A DNA stretch of 64,000 bases from Bog-756 sp963696495 (GTDB lineage Bacteria; Actinomycetota; Acidimicrobiia; Acidimicrobiales; RAAP-2), in contig CAVOKJ010000002.1 of assembly GCA_963696495.1 (NCBI GenBank), positions 248,001 through 312,000 on the forward strand, in the 5' to 3' direction. The translations under genes were made by a program, and so were the position numbers. Positions 41,185 through 50,224 of this stretch are shown here, in pieces. Each line of letters opens with the position of its first letter. Position 1 is the first letter of the stretch. The notes below the pieces were generated by a model. That model saw only the letters and a program-made list of their open reading frames with translations, did not search any database and was not told the DNA's origin.

Positions 41185-41767
41185 CCAGCCCGGTGAGGTC
41201 CACCGGCGGGGCATCGGACTTCCGGTCGCTGACCGGACCCGGTGAGCCGAGGTTGACCCAGCCGAGAACCTGCTCCTCCTCCGACAGCCCGAACAGCGAA
41301 CGGACGGCACGGGACTCGAGGACCGGCGCGCTCTTCCACACCGCCCCGTAGCCCAGTCCGGTGGCGGCCAGGACGATCGCATAGCCGGTGCAGGCGGCCG
41401 AGGCCACCTGCTCCCACACCGGCACGTTCGAGGCGGGATCGGTCGACGCGATGAGCACCACCGCGCAGGGGGCGGCGAATGCCTTCCCCCGCATCTTGGT
41501 CACGGCCGCTTCGGGCACATCCGGCCCACGGGCCTCGTGGAGCCCGGCCACCAGTGCGTCGCCGAACCGCTCCCTCCCGCCGCCGGCGACCACGGCGAAG
41601 CGCCACGGTCGGAGCCCGCCGTGATCGGGCACGGTGGTGGCCGATCCGATGATCCGCTCCAGTGTGCCGGCGTCCGGCGGACGGCCGTCCCGGTCCGGTT
41701 CCGGGCGTGGTGCGGTGAGACGCTCGATCCAACCCGCCTCCGGTGGCCCACCGTCAGCGGCGATCAC
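41147..41767 (-). CDS. YdjA-like nitroreductase
   Basis: The 206-residue product fits the short FMN nitroreductase YdjA: TVPDHGGLRPWRFAVVAGGGRERFGDAL (about 40-67), KAFAAPCAVVLIA, VPVWEQVASAACTGYAIVLAATGLGYGAVWKSAP and LGWVNLGSP. I chose GTG at 41767, because residues before it are repeat-derived and unlike the family. Substrate unknown. Confidence 0.82.
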   Translation of the reverse strand: MIAADGGPPEAGWIERLTAPRPEPDRDGRPPDAGTLERIIGSATTVPDHGGLRPWRFAVVAGGGRERFGDALVAGLHEARGPDVPEAAVTKMRGKAFAAPCAVVLIASTDPASNVPVWEQVASAACTGYAIVLAATGLGYGAVWKSAPVLESRAVRSLFGLSEEEQVLGWVNLGSPGPVSDRKSDAPPVDLTGLVTVIDGRGSRAD

Positions 41768-41886
41768 CGGAGGTCCGCTCCCCCGGTGACGGAGCGACGG
41801 GTCGGGTGGTCGGCCAGGCACGGTGGTTGGGCTCTGCTCATACCCCGATGGTAAACGGAAGAGGCCCCGGTGGACGCCGGGCGGCC

Positions 41887-41946
41887 GGTCCCGGTTGGCC
41901 ACCGGCGTCGGGTCCCGGTTGGCCACCGTGGGCCGGTTCCGGTTGA
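41887..41946 (+). repeat. 24-bp tandem repeat
   Basis: GGTCCCGGTTGGCCACCG occurs at 41887-41904 and 41911-41928, with a partial third copy ending near 41946. It lies in the intergenic region before the 42124 gene. Confidence 0.7.
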
Positions 41947-42123
41947 CGGGGCGGGCACAGCTCGACCCTTGGGGTCGGCGGTGGTCCCGGGGTGTGGAGC
42001 GATGCCGGGCCTCGGGAGACGGGCGCCGACCCGTCGGAATCCCGCTGGTTCCCGAGCCCTCGCCGACCGCTGGACCAGGGTTTGCCCGTCGCGGTCGAAG
42101 ACGGCAGTAGCCTGTCGCCCGGT

Positions 42124-43422
42124 ATGGCCCATCGAATCGAAGTCGAACTCACCAGTCAGACCGGGGACTCCACGTGGACCTGGCGCGCCGCCGGGGCCAA
42201 GCAACCACGGGGGACGCTCGACGCTGCGCTCGTCCCCGAGGGGTCGGGCGTGGGTTCGGTGCTCCGGGCCGAGGTCGAGACCACGCTGGACGGGACCACC
42301 GTCACGGCGCTGCTCCCGCCGAAGGCCAAGGGCGACGTGCGGGCTGCCGGGAGGATCGAGCTCCTGGCCCCGCAGCAGAAGGGCCCCGACGTGAACGTGA
42401 CCTATGCGTCCAAGTCCAAGCGTCGACGCGACGACCGTGGCGACGGCGCACACGAGGATGGTGGCCGTCGGCCCTCCGACCGTCGGCCCCGTGCCGAATC
42501 CGGTGCGAAAGGGGCACGGGGCCAAGCCCGTGCCGGTGGGCGCTCGGACAGCGGTGCGTCGAACGGCGACGGCCCGGGCCGCAAGCGAACCGGACCGGCC
42601 CGCCCAGGGGGGCGGGAGGGCGGCGGCCGCGACAATCCGCGCCGGCTCGCCACGTCTTCCGTCTATCGCAACGCGGCCCTGGCCGAGCTCAAGCCCGAGC
42701 AGCTCCCGGTGGCCGAGCAGCTCCTGCGAGGGGGGATCCCCGCCGTGCGGCAGGCCATCGACGAGCAGAACTCCCGGGCCCGGGCCGAGCACCGTCCTGA
42801 GGTCACCCCCGGACCGCTGCTGGCCATGGCCGAGCAGCTGCTCCCGGCCATCAACCTGGCGGCGTGGAAGGACCGTGCCTCGGTGGCGCGCAACGCCGGA
42901 AAGGACGTACCGCTCCGCGAGCTCCGTTCCATCGTTGCCTCCTCGTCGACGGTCACGCTCGACGAGGAGGGGGTCGAACTGGCCGGCGCCCTGCGCGCCT
43001 CGCTCGACCAGCGGGTCACGGCCCTCCGGGACCGGTGGGTCGAGCGGATCACCACCGCCCTCGACGACGGTCGGGTGACCGACGCGGTGCGTGCGTCCAT
43101 CAGACCTCCCGAGCCGGCCACCCGCCTCTCCTCCGAGCTGGCGGTCCGACTGGCCGAGCAGGCCGGGCAGGCCATGTCGGCCGAGACCCCACCCGACCAG
43201 TGGCTGGCGCTCCTCGAGGTGGTCGTGGATTCCCCGGTGCGCCGCACGGTCAAGCCTGTCGGCCTACCCACCGGGGCGGACGAGACCCTGTTGGCGGCGG
43301 CCCGCAAGGCCTCCGGCTACGTCCCCGAGCTGGCCCGGCTGATGGGAATCCCCATCCCACCACCACCGGGTCCCCGCCGGCCGGTGCCCGCCAGGAGCTC
43401 GCAGGGGCGCCGCTCCTCCTGA
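42124..43422 (+). CDS. Hypothetical two-domain protein with basic linker
   Basis: The 432-residue product has an N-terminal beta domain (residues 1-95: IEVELTSQTGDSTWTWRAAGAKQPRGTLDAALVP, then EVETTLDGTTVTALLPP), a long Arg/Gly/Asp linker (95-180) and a helical C-terminal domain (LATSSVYRNAALAELKPEQLPVAEQLLRGGIPAVRQAIDEQNSRAR, VTLDEEGVELAGALRASLDQRVTALRD). The linker's basic charge suggests nucleic-acid or ribosome contact. No family recognised; I suspect a lineage-specific conserved protein. Confidence 0.75.
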   Translation: MAHRIEVELTSQTGDSTWTWRAAGAKQPRGTLDAALVPEGSGVGSVLRAEVETTLDGTTVTALLPPKAKGDVRAAGRIELLAPQQKGPDVNVTYASKSKRRRDDRGDGAHEDGGRRPSDRRPRAESGAKGARGQARAGGRSDSGASNGDGPGRKRTGPARPGGREGGGRDNPRRLATSSVYRNAALAELKPEQLPVAEQLLRGGIPAVRQAIDEQNSRARAEHRPEVTPGPLLAMAEQLLPAINLAAWKDRASVARNAGKDVPLRELRSIVASSSTVTLDEEGVELAGALRASLDQRVTALRDRWVERITTALDDGRVTDAVRASIRPPEPATRLSSELAVRLAEQAGQAMSAETPPDQWLALLEVVVDSPVRRTVKPVGLPTGADETLLAAARKASGYVPELARLMGIPIPPPPGPRRPVPARSSQGRRSS

Positions 43423-43514
43423 ACCGGCGTCACGGGCCCGGGCGCGCCGGGCGGCCCGTGCCCGGTCGGTGTCGGCCCGGACGGCCCCACCGGACCCACC
43501 GGGCCCGAGAGCCC

Positions 43515-43991
43515 TCATCCCAGTTCGCGGTACATGGTGATCGCCCTGGCCTTGAACCCGGCCGCCTCGAAGAAGCTCTTGGCCGGTCGGTCACCCGGGA
43601 GGGCCACGCCGTCGACTCCGGCGCAGCCGTGGGCCTCGAGCCAGGCCAGTGCCCCCTCCACCAGCAGCTGACCGAGCCCGAGCCCGCGGGCCTCGGGCTC
43701 GACGTAGCAGACGTCGAGCACCCCGTGGCGCCGGTGGGTGCCCCGGTCCTCGTGGTGACAGACCGCCACCCCGGTGACCACGGCGTCGAGCGTCCCCACC
43801 AGCACGAGTCGATCGGGATCGTCACCGGGCCGCCCGGGCCACGCCGGCGGCCCCCCCGGGCCGCCGGGCTCACGATCCGGGTCGACCAGCAGGCGTCCGC
43901 CCCGCTGGGAGACCACCCCGGCCAGGAACTCCTCGACCAGTTCGGCAACCCGCGTCCCGTCGGCGGGGACCGCCTCACGCACCGCTTCCAT
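43515..43991 (-). CDS. GNAT-family acetyltransferase
   Basis: The 158-residue product has LDVCYVEPEARGLGLGQLLVEGALAWLEAHG (acetyl-CoA-binding motif A: RGLGLG at about 102) and SFFEAAGFKARAITMYREL near the end. GGGAGGGGAGCGG precedes the ATG. Substrate unknown. Confidence 0.87.
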   Translation of the reverse strand: MEAVREAVPADGTRVAELVEEFLAGVVSQRGGRLLVDPDREPGGPGGPPAWPGRPGDDPDRLVLVGTLDAVVTGVAVCHHEDRGTHRRHGVLDVCYVEPEARGLGLGQLLVEGALAWLEAHGCAGVDGVALPGDRPAKSFFEAAGFKARAITMYRELG

Positions 43992-44032
43992 CCGCTCCCC
44001 TCCCCACGGGGCCCGCCTCGGGGCCGTTGCGA

Positions 44033-44608
44033 CTAGGAACGCTCGTCGAGCAGCTGGTCGACGCGGCTGAGGATGGTGCGACGTCCCCGCGTGGACGCCT
44101 CGTAGGCCCGTACGGACACCAGCTCGGCCCGGTTCAGCCCGTCGAGTCGCTGCACCACCTGTGACGCGGACAGCGTGTCGAACCCGGGGATCGAGAGCGT
44201 GGACACGGCGGGGACGTGACCGTTGGCCGGCGGCGGAACCGCCCGGACCACCCGGTCGTCTCGGGTGGCTCCCGGGTGAGCGGCGGCCCTCGGCCCGGAT
44301 CGGGTCTGCGCAGTGGTGGGTGCGTGGGACGCGGGAGCGGTGCGGGCCGGCGGAGGGGTCGACGCTCCTCGGTGCAGCAGCGAACCCGAGCGACGCCGGA
44401 ACTCCTGCTGCCCGGCCCGGACGGCGAAATGGCCGAGCGCCCGGGCCGAGGACACACGGACGCCGAGACGCTCCCGGCCCCGCTCGGCCAGGCGGGGGAT
44501 CTCCTCCACCACGGCGACGGCGATGCCGGCCGGCACGTAGACGAACAGATCCAACAACCGCTCGTTCAGCGGGGGGTCGCCGGGGGTCTCGTTGTGTGGT
44601 TCGGCCAT
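44033..44608 (-). CDS. Hypothetical protein with helical C-terminal domain
   Basis: The 191-residue product starts with NERLLDLFVYVPAGIAVAVVEEIPRLAERGRERL (helical), has a Pro/Ala linker (90-130) and ends with LSIPGFDTLSASQVVQRLDGLNRAELVSVRAYEASTRGRRTILSRVDQLL. The last part matches a conserved actinobacterial motif (IPGYDxLSASQVVxRLxGL) of unknown function. It lies 13 bases from the DUF4193-type gene. Confidence 0.7.
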   Translation of the reverse strand: MAEPHNETPGDPPLNERLLDLFVYVPAGIAVAVVEEIPRLAERGRERLGVRVSSARALGHFAVRAGQQEFRRRSGSLLHRGASTPPPARTAPASHAPTTAQTRSGPRAAAHPGATRDDRVVRAVPPPANGHVPAVSTLSIPGFDTLSASQVVQRLDGLNRAELVSVRAYEASTRGRRTILSRVDQLLDERS

Positions 44609-44621
44609 GGTCGACTCCCCG

Positions 44622-45110
44622 TCAGACGCAGTCGCGACAGAGCATCTTCTTCCGGTCAGCCAGCTGGTTCGGGTGCTTGACGAGAAAGCACGACCGGCAC
44701 ACGAACTCGCCGGGCTGCTTCGGCAACACCCGTTCGACGCCGTCACCCGAGCGGTCCTCGGGCTCGGGAGTCTCCTCGTCGTCCTCGACCTCCTCGACGA
44801 CCAGGCGCTCCTTCAAGATGGTGTCGAGGCTCGCCTCGACGTCCTCGTCGTCCGGCTCCTCTTCGTCGTCCTCGTCGGACTCGTCACCGGCCGCAGGCTT
44901 GGTCGCCGTCTTGGCGGCCGGGACGGGGACGACCACCTCGTCCTCCTCGATGACGACGACGGCATCGACGTCGGCATCGTCGTCATCGTCCTCGGGTAGC
45001 GCCAGAGCATCGTCGGCGATCAGGTCGTCATCGTCGTCGTCGGCCAGCTCGTCGAGCTCGCCCTCGATCAGCTCTTCGGGTCCTTCGACTTCGTCCAGTT
45101 CTTGTGGCAT
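44622..45110 (-). CDS. DUF4193-family acidic zinc-ribbon protein
   Basis: The 162-residue product is strongly acidic (runs of Asp/Glu over residues 1-110) and ends in EFVCRSCFLVKHPNQLADRKKMLCRDCV, the CxxC..CxxC ribbon of DUF4193. The family is conserved in actinobacteria, often near dut or lipoate genes. The acidic part here is longer than usual. Function unknown. Confidence 0.8.
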   Translation of the reverse strand: MPQELDEVEGPEELIEGELDELADDDDDDLIADDALALPEDDDDDADVDAVVVIEEDEVVVPVPAAKTATKPAAGDESDEDDEEEPDDEDVEASLDTILKERLVVEEVEDDEETPEPEDRSGDGVERVLPKQPGEFVCRSCFLVKHPNQLADRKKMLCRDCV

Positions 45111-45200
45111 CTCGGTCTTTCAATGGTGATTGGGCGGGAGCATAGACGGTTATGCGCATCCCTCGTTCGCATCATGCCGTCCACCATGTCACGGTCCTCC

Positions 45201-45233
45201 TGCGGCCGTCTGTCGTGGCCGTCCTCGGCCGCA
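45201..45233. other. GC-rich hairpin
   Basis: TGCGGCCG (45201-45208) pairs with CGGCCGCA (45226-45233) across a 17-base loop, directly before the tandem repeats. Confidence 0.4.
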
Positions 45234-45305
45234 GGACTGTCTGACCAGACGTTTTCCGGCCAGGACTGCCCGACCGGCGTTTTCCGGCCAGGACTGCCTG
45301 ACCGG
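45232..45305 (+). repeat. 28-29-bp tandem repeat, about 2.6 copies
   Basis: Units begin CAGGACTGYCYGACC and end CGTTTTCCGGC: 45232-45260, 45261-45288 and a partial unit from 45289. No spacers, so not CRISPR. Confidence 0.8.
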
Positions 45306-45403
45306 ACCTCATCCTGCGACACGAGGGTATGCGACAACGGGACGTGGTGAGTGGTTATTCCCAACTCGGCCGCCGGCGACACCGGATGGTTCGGGAGGTG
45401 ATC

Positions 45404-45790
45404 ATGGTGGTCCGGCCTTCGGACGAAGGCGGTCGGACCCAGGGGTCTTTGGCACCACCCCCCCCGCCACCTCCGGAGTACACCGTCGGTTTCGGGGGAG
45501 GCGTTTTCTACTCGATCCCCTGGGCCTCCCTCCGCCTCTCACAGCATCCCTCCCCCCGGCCGAACCGAGCGATCGAAATCACTCGGGGTGCTGCCGGGGC
45601 GAGTGGGACTGGGCGAACGATAGGCCAGGCACACCGGCACTCGTCAAATGGCATTCCACCATGCCGACCTGGAGGTTTTCACAACCTCCCAGGTCAGGGG
45701 ATTACGGGATTTCCTGCCGTCGACATCGATGCGCGCCGGTCCTCGGCCCGGCGCTCGGACTCGAGACGCTCGAGGTCCTCCGACCCGTAG
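45404..45790 (+). CDS. Doubtful ORF with Pro7 tract
   Basis: A 128-residue frame starts with GGGAGGTGATC before the ATG, an excellent ribosome-binding site. It encodes MVVRPSDEGGRTQGSLA, then seven Pro, EYTVGFGGGVFYSIPWASLRLS and an Arg/Ser tail. It overlaps the 3' end of the convergent ThyX-like gene by 97 bases. The tail looks like a shadow. The start may drive a shorter product or be chance. Confidence 0.22.
   Translation: MVVRPSDEGGRTQGSLAPPPPPPPEYTVGFGGGVFYSIPWASLRLSQHPSPRPNRAIEITRGAAGASGTGRTIGQAHRHSSNGIPPCRPGGFHNLPGQGITGFPAVDIDARRSSARRSDSRRSRSSDP
45671..45689 (-). terminator. Hairpin after the ThyX-like gene
   Basis: GGAGGTT and AACCTCC form a perfect 7-bp stem with loop TTCAC, 5 bases beyond the leftward ThyX-like stop. 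No U-tract follows. Confidence 0.5.
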
Positions 45791-47352
45791 TGGACGTGCG
45801 ACATCGCCTCGGCCACCAGGTGGTGGCCGGCTCCGTCGGCGATCAGCCGGTGCATCTCCTGGGCCACCCACCGGTAGCCGGGGTGGCCCTGGGGCCCCGA
45901 GCGCAATTCGAGCAGGTGCATCGCCTCACGGGCGTTCATCTGCATCGAGTACCGGATGCGGTAGGCGAGGGCTACGGCGTAGGCGGACTCCACGGGGAAC
46001 AGCGGGGCGATGGTCTCGGCCAGCTCGCGCGACCGCTCGAGCGACGTCACATAGCGGCTCGTCAGGCCCGCCTCCTCCACCACCTCGGGCACGTCGTAGC
46101 CGAGCGTCGATCCGAGCGGCTGCCACTCGATGGTCAGCATGCGATGGCGCTGGAGGTCCCGGAAGGCGCCGTAGTCGGTGACCACGTCGAACCGGTAACC
46201 GGTGCGCTCGAATGCCCGTCCGGGACGATGGCGGCGGTTGTCGCGCTCGCCGACGTAGGCGGCCAGCAGGGCCCGCTTCTCCTCGGCTCCGAGCTGGCGG
46301 ACCCGGGCCAGCACCTCCACCTCGGGACGGTCGGTGAGCGGCGCGCAGATGGCGGCGATGACCTTGTCCTCACCGTCGGGATCGAAGTCGACGAGCGTGA
46401 CCGACGGCTGCCCGGACGGCCCGGCCACCGAGTGCCCGGCCGGGGCGACCAGATCGGGGAACAGTCCCTCGACCAGTTGGGCGGTCTGGCGCTGCGTGCG
46501 CTCCAGATAGTCCGACCAGGCGCCTCCCCGGTCCGGCCGGTCCACCCTCTGCAGGAACGAGGGAATGACCTTGCGCAGCTCCTCCAGCATCATGTCCGCA
46601 TACCGGCGGGCTTCGGGCAACGGGTGCGAGCGCATCCTGAGCAGGAGCATCTCGTAGGACTGGCCCGAGCCGTAGATGCCCACGTTGGAGAGGGACGCCG
46701 CCGGGAGGAGTCCCCGCAGCGCGTCGAGCGCCTTCGCCTTGACCGCCTGGCGGTGGACGAACTCGGAGTCGTCGGGTTGACGGGGGTGCCGGCTCTTCAG
46801 CCAGGCCTGGGCCTCGTCGAGCAGCTCGCCGTAGGTGTCGAACATGCGGTCCATGTCCCCGACGTAGCGGGCACCGAGGATGGAGTCGAGGATGGCCGGG
46901 TCCCGGTAGTAGCGGTAGTGACCGGTGGTCAGCCGCTGGTTGTAGGCGATGTACCGGGTCGACTGCTCCAGGTAGGCCATGAGCCGTCCCCATTCGAGGA
47001 CCTTGGTGAGCACGTTGGAGGCCTGCTCGCAGGCCAGGTGCACGCCACCGAGCTGGGCCACCGAATCGTCCCCGTACTCGAAGAAGACCTTCTCGTAGAG
47101 CTCCTCGGCCCGCCTGAGCCCGACGGTGGCGTCGACCGAGGCGTCACCGGTGATGTCCAACTCGCCGACGAACTCGTCGAGGAACAGCCGGCGCAGGCTC
47201 TTGGGGGATCGGGAGTACCTGGCGAAGAGGGCACCCTTGACCACTTCTGGGAGATTGACCAGGGCGAAGACGGGCTGGTCGAGGTTCGTGACGTAGCGGC
47301 GGAGGATGTCCTCCTCCTCAGCGGTGAACGTCTCCTCGGCGTAGGGGAACAT
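45694..47352 (-). CDS. Long ThyX-like FAD-dependent thymidylate synthase homologue
   Basis: The 552-residue product is twice the length of ThyX and appears to hold two related halves. The first has EYGDDSVAQLGGVHLACEQASNVLTKVLEWGRLMAYLEQSTRYIAY, with the SxRY end of the ThyX motif but no RHR. The second has FRDLQRHRMLTIEWQ, with RHR but no SxRY, and AREAMHLLELRSGPQGHPGYRW. Such long actinobacterial homologues exist; whether they make dTMP is not clear. The ATG has TAGTGT 9 bases upstream. Confidence 0.75.
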   Translation of the reverse strand: MFPYAEETFTAEEEDILRRYVTNLDQPVFALVNLPEVVKGALFARYSRSPKSLRRLFLDEFVGELDITGDASVDATVGLRRAEELYEKVFFEYGDDSVAQLGGVHLACEQASNVLTKVLEWGRLMAYLEQSTRYIAYNQRLTTGHYRYYRDPAILDSILGARYVGDMDRMFDTYGELLDEAQAWLKSRHPRQPDDSEFVHRQAVKAKALDALRGLLPAASLSNVGIYGSGQSYEMLLLRMRSHPLPEARRYADMMLEELRKVIPSFLQRVDRPDRGGAWSDYLERTQRQTAQLVEGLFPDLVAPAGHSVAGPSGQPSVTLVDFDPDGEDKVIAAICAPLTDRPEVEVLARVRQLGAEEKRALLAAYVGERDNRRHRPGRAFERTGYRFDVVTDYGAFRDLQRHRMLTIEWQPLGSTLGYDVPEVVEEAGLTSRYVTSLERSRELAETIAPLFPVESAYAVALAYRIRYSMQMNAREAMHLLELRSGPQGHPGYRWVAQEMHRLIADGAGHHLVAEAMSHVHYGSEDLERLESERRAEDRRASMSTAGNPVIP

Positions 47353-47361
47353 GCCCGGATC

Positions 47362-47367
47362 ACACTA
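47362..47367 (-). promoter_or_regulatory. -10 hexamer for ThyX-like gene
   Basis: TAGTGT on the minus strand lies 9 bases before the ATG at 47352. The spacing is at the long end for a leaderless start. Confidence 0.35.
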
Positions 47368-49431
47368 CGACGGCACCGACGGGTCAGGCGCGGACCCTAC
47401 GGCGGCCGGGTCGTCCGCCCCCACGACGCCCCGCCTGATCAGTGCCACCGCCAGCCGGGCCGCCTCGCCCGTGGCCGGCTCCGGGGCGACCTGGCCCACC
47501 TGGCGGAGCAGGTCGATCAGCTGGCGGATGTTGCGGACGAAGTCGCCCGGGGCCACGTCCGTCTCCCGGAGCACGGTGTCCAGCGTGGCCCCGGAGGCCC
47601 AGCTGATGACCGCCCGGGCCAGTCCGGGGTCGGGACGGCGCGTCCGGCGGAGCCCCACCCGCCGCTCGTCGGACCGGACGGCGCCGGCCAGCGCCTCGAG
47701 TCGGGCGAGTCGCTCGACCACGACGGCCTGGCGTGGTGGCTGCTCATCCTCTCCGGCCCGGCGGGCCTCGAACGTGAACGCCGAGACGACCCCGGCCAGG
47801 GGCCCCGGCTCGAGCCCGTCGAACAGGCCCGATCGGAGCGCCTCGGTCACCAGGAGATCGGACTCGTGATAGATCGATGCCAGCATCCGACCGGCTTCGG
47901 TCATGCGCCACTCGTCGGTGAAACCGCGCTGTTCGAGGATGGCCAGGCGGCGGTCGAGCTGGGCGGAGAGCGACACGGAGCCCTCCGGGGCCTGCCACTG
48001 GCCATAGGAGGCGGCCAGCAACTCGTGGGCCTCCTCCCGCGACCACCGGCGCACCAGGTTCACCGCCAGGTTGTAGGTGGGGTGGAACGACGAGACCAGG
48101 TCGGGCGGCGGGGCCAGGGCCGTGCGGGCCACCTGGAGGAAGGGGGTGCCGGTGGACCACAGCACGAAGGCGTGGCCCACGGTGTCGATACCGCGTCGGC
48201 CGGCCCGACCGGTCAGCTGCTGGTACTCGCCCGACGTGAGCGCCGAGGTGTCCGAGCCGCGGAACTTGGCGAAGCGCTCGACCACCACCGTGCGGGCCGG
48301 CATGTTGATGCCGAGGGCCAGGGTCTCGGTGGCGAACACCACCTTCAGCAATCCCTCCGAGAAGCACTGCTCGACCGCCTGGCGGAACGCCGGTACCAAC
48401 CCGGCGTGGTGGGGGGCGATGCCAGCCTCGAGGGCCGCCGACCACGTGCCGTACCCCAGCGTGCGCAGGTCGTCGTCCGCCAGCCGCTCGACCGAGGCCT
48501 CCACGAGCTCTCGGATCCTGGCCCGCTCCTCGGGCGAGGTCAGACGGATCCCGTCCTCGAGGCAGTGGCGGGTGGCGTCGTCGCAGGCCGCCCGGGAGAA
48601 GATGAAGGTGATGGCCGGCAGCATCCCCGCCGCCGCCAGGTACTCGACGACCTCGGTCCGCCGGGGTGCCCGGAGCCGGTTCCGGGGATTGCGCCGTCGC
48701 CGCTCGTCGAGGGAGACCCCCTCGGGGTTGGGCTTGCCCTCCCGCAGCAGCGGGAGCACCACCAGCCCGTCGCGGCCCCGTTCGGCCACGGCGAAGTGGT
48801 GGTGGAGCTTCACCGGACGGTGGCGCTCGACGATGACGCGGGTCGTCCCCCGGACCGAGGTGAGCCAGGCACCGAAGTCGGTGGCGTTGCTCACCGTGGC
48901 CGACAGGCTCACGAAGCGGACGGCCGGCGGGGTGGTGACCAGGACCTCCTCCCAGACCGAACCGCGGTAGGGATCCTGGAGATAGTGGACCTCGTCGAGC
49001 ACCACCACCTCCAGGCCGTCGAGGATCGCCGAACGGGCGAAGAGCATGTTGCGGAGGACCTCGGTGGTCATCACGACGATCGGGGCGTGGGGCTGGTGGG
49101 AGACGTCGCCGGTGAGCAGGCCGACGCGCCCCTCCCCGTAGCGTTGGGCGAGCTCGGCGAACTTCTGGTTGGACAGGGCCTTGATCGGCGTGGTGTAGAA
49201 CGCCTTGCCCCCGAGCGCCAGGGCCCGGGCGGCGGCGTAGTCGGCGATCAGGGTCTTGCCCGAGCCGGTGGGCGCCGACACCAGGACGGACTCGTCACGG
49301 TCGATGGCGTCCATGGCCTCGAGCTGGAAGTCGTCGAGCCGGAAGGCGATGCTCCGCTCGAAGCGCTCCCGCCCCTCTCCGACCGGGTCGTCGGCGTCCC
49401 GGGGGGCGGCCCGGGGACGCCCGGCGCTCAT
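47365..49431 (-). CDS. helY: Ski2/HelY-type ATP-dependent RNA helicase
   Basis: The 688-residue product has Walker A SAPTGSGKT (52-60), DEVH (146-149), motif III SLSAT, and TGRAGRRGID of motif VI. LRAPRRTEVVEYLAAAGMLPAITFIFSR and IAPHHAGLVPAFRQAVE are Ski2-like. A C-terminal helical DSHCT-type domain follows (DLVSSFHPTYNLAVNLV onward). It is shorter than mycobacterial HelY (about 900). Its ATG overlaps the tatC stop (ATGA). Confidence 0.9.
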   Translation of the reverse strand: MSAGRPRAAPRDADDPVGEGRERFERSIAFRLDDFQLEAMDAIDRDESVLVSAPTGSGKTLIADYAAARALALGGKAFYTTPIKALSNQKFAELAQRYGEGRVGLLTGDVSHQPHAPIVVMTTEVLRNMLFARSAILDGLEVVVLDEVHYLQDPYRGSVWEEVLVTTPPAVRFVSLSATVSNATDFGAWLTSVRGTTRVIVERHRPVKLHHHFAVAERGRDGLVVLPLLREGKPNPEGVSLDERRRRNPRNRLRAPRRTEVVEYLAAAGMLPAITFIFSRAACDDATRHCLEDGIRLTSPEERARIRELVEASVERLADDDLRTLGYGTWSAALEAGIAPHHAGLVPAFRQAVEQCFSEGLLKVVFATETLALGINMPARTVVVERFAKFRGSDTSALTSGEYQQLTGRAGRRGIDTVGHAFVLWSTGTPFLQVARTALAPPPDLVSSFHPTYNLAVNLVRRWSREEAHELLAASYGQWQAPEGSVSLSAQLDRRLAILEQRGFTDEWRMTEAGRMLASIYHESDLLVTEALRSGLFDGLEPGPLAGVVSAFTFEARRAGEDEQPPRQAVVVERLARLEALAGAVRSDERRVGLRRTRRPDPGLARAVISWASGATLDTVLRETDVAPGDFVRNIRQLIDLLRQVGQVAPEPATGEAARLAVALIRRGVVGADDPAAVGSAPDPSVPS

Positions 49432-50177
49432 CGTCGGATGAGCTTCCCGACGACGATGGACAGTTCGTAGAAGAGGTACATGGGGATGGCGAGGGCCATC
49501 ATGGAGAACGGGTCGGAGCTCGGGGTCACCACCCCGGCGACCACCACGATGCCCACGATCGCCCACCGTCGCCATGAGGAGAGCTTCTTCGGGGAGAGGA
49601 CGCCGGCCACCTCCAGGGACACCAGAACCACGGGGAACTCGAAGGTGATCCCGAACACGACCATCAGCAACAAGATGAGCCCGAGGTAGTTGATCGGGTC
49701 GTAGATCTCGTGGAGGCTGGGGCCCCCGATGCTGTCGAGCCACTTGAGGGCATGGGGGAAGGTGAAGTAGGCCACCGCACAGCCGAGGGCGAACAGGGCG
49801 ATGGAGGCCACCACGAAGGGGATGGCGTAGCGCTTCTCGTTCGGCTTGAGCCCGGGGGTGATGAACCGCCAGAACTCCCACAACAGCACCGGGGAGGCGA
49901 GGAACAGCCCCCCGTAGGCGGCGATCTTGACCCGGAGGGCGAGACCGTCCAGCGGGCCGGTTATGTAGAACTTGCAGTGGCTGGGCGCCACCTGGCAGTA
50001 GGGATTCTGGAGGAACGAGAGGATGTGGGGGTAGAAGACGAAGGCGATGGTGCCGGTGATGACGAAGGTCACCGCGCACACCATGACCCGGGTCCGGAGC
50101 TCGCCCAGGTGCTCCACCAGCGTCATGGAGTCCGGCCTGGGCTTGGGTTCGCTCCGACGCTTGAGTGAGATGGCCAT
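49428..50177 (-). CDS. tatC: Sec-independent protein translocase TatC
   Basis: The 249-residue product has six helices and family landmarks: MTLVEHLGELRTRVM at 18-32, a conserved Glu in GLFLASPVLLWEFWRFITPGLKPNEKRY, and FGITFEFPVVLV. TatC recognises twin-arginine signal peptides. The TatB-like gene is immediately upstream. Confidence 0.93.
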   Translation of the reverse strand: MAISLKRRSEPKPRPDSMTLVEHLGELRTRVMVCAVTFVITGTIAFVFYPHILSFLQNPYCQVAPSHCKFYITGPLDGLALRVKIAAYGGLFLASPVLLWEFWRFITPGLKPNEKRYAIPFVVASIALFALGCAVAYFTFPHALKWLDSIGGPSLHEIYDPINYLGLILLLMVVFGITFEFPVVLVSLEVAGVLSPKKLSSWRRWAIVGIVVVAGVVTPSSDPFSMMALAIPMYLFYELSIVVGKLIRR

Positions 50178-50224
50178 GGTGGTGGGTGTCTGCTGGGTCG
50201 CGGGCTAGCGGCAGCGAGGGCCGA

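Larger units (their letters stand above)
45111..45693. other. 583-base intergenic region with repeats and hairpins
   Basis: The region holds an 8-bp-stem hairpin (45201-45233), 29-bp tandem repeats (45232-45305), a weakly supported ORF with a strong ribosome-binding site (from 45404) and a hairpin at 45671-45689. It is accessory-like compared with its neighbours. Confidence 0.5.

Noticed and set aside
45130..49470. 1446-residue rightward open frame over the ThyX-like and helicase genes
   Set aside because: It is an antisense shadow caused by codon bias of the two real leftward genes, which carry full family motifs.
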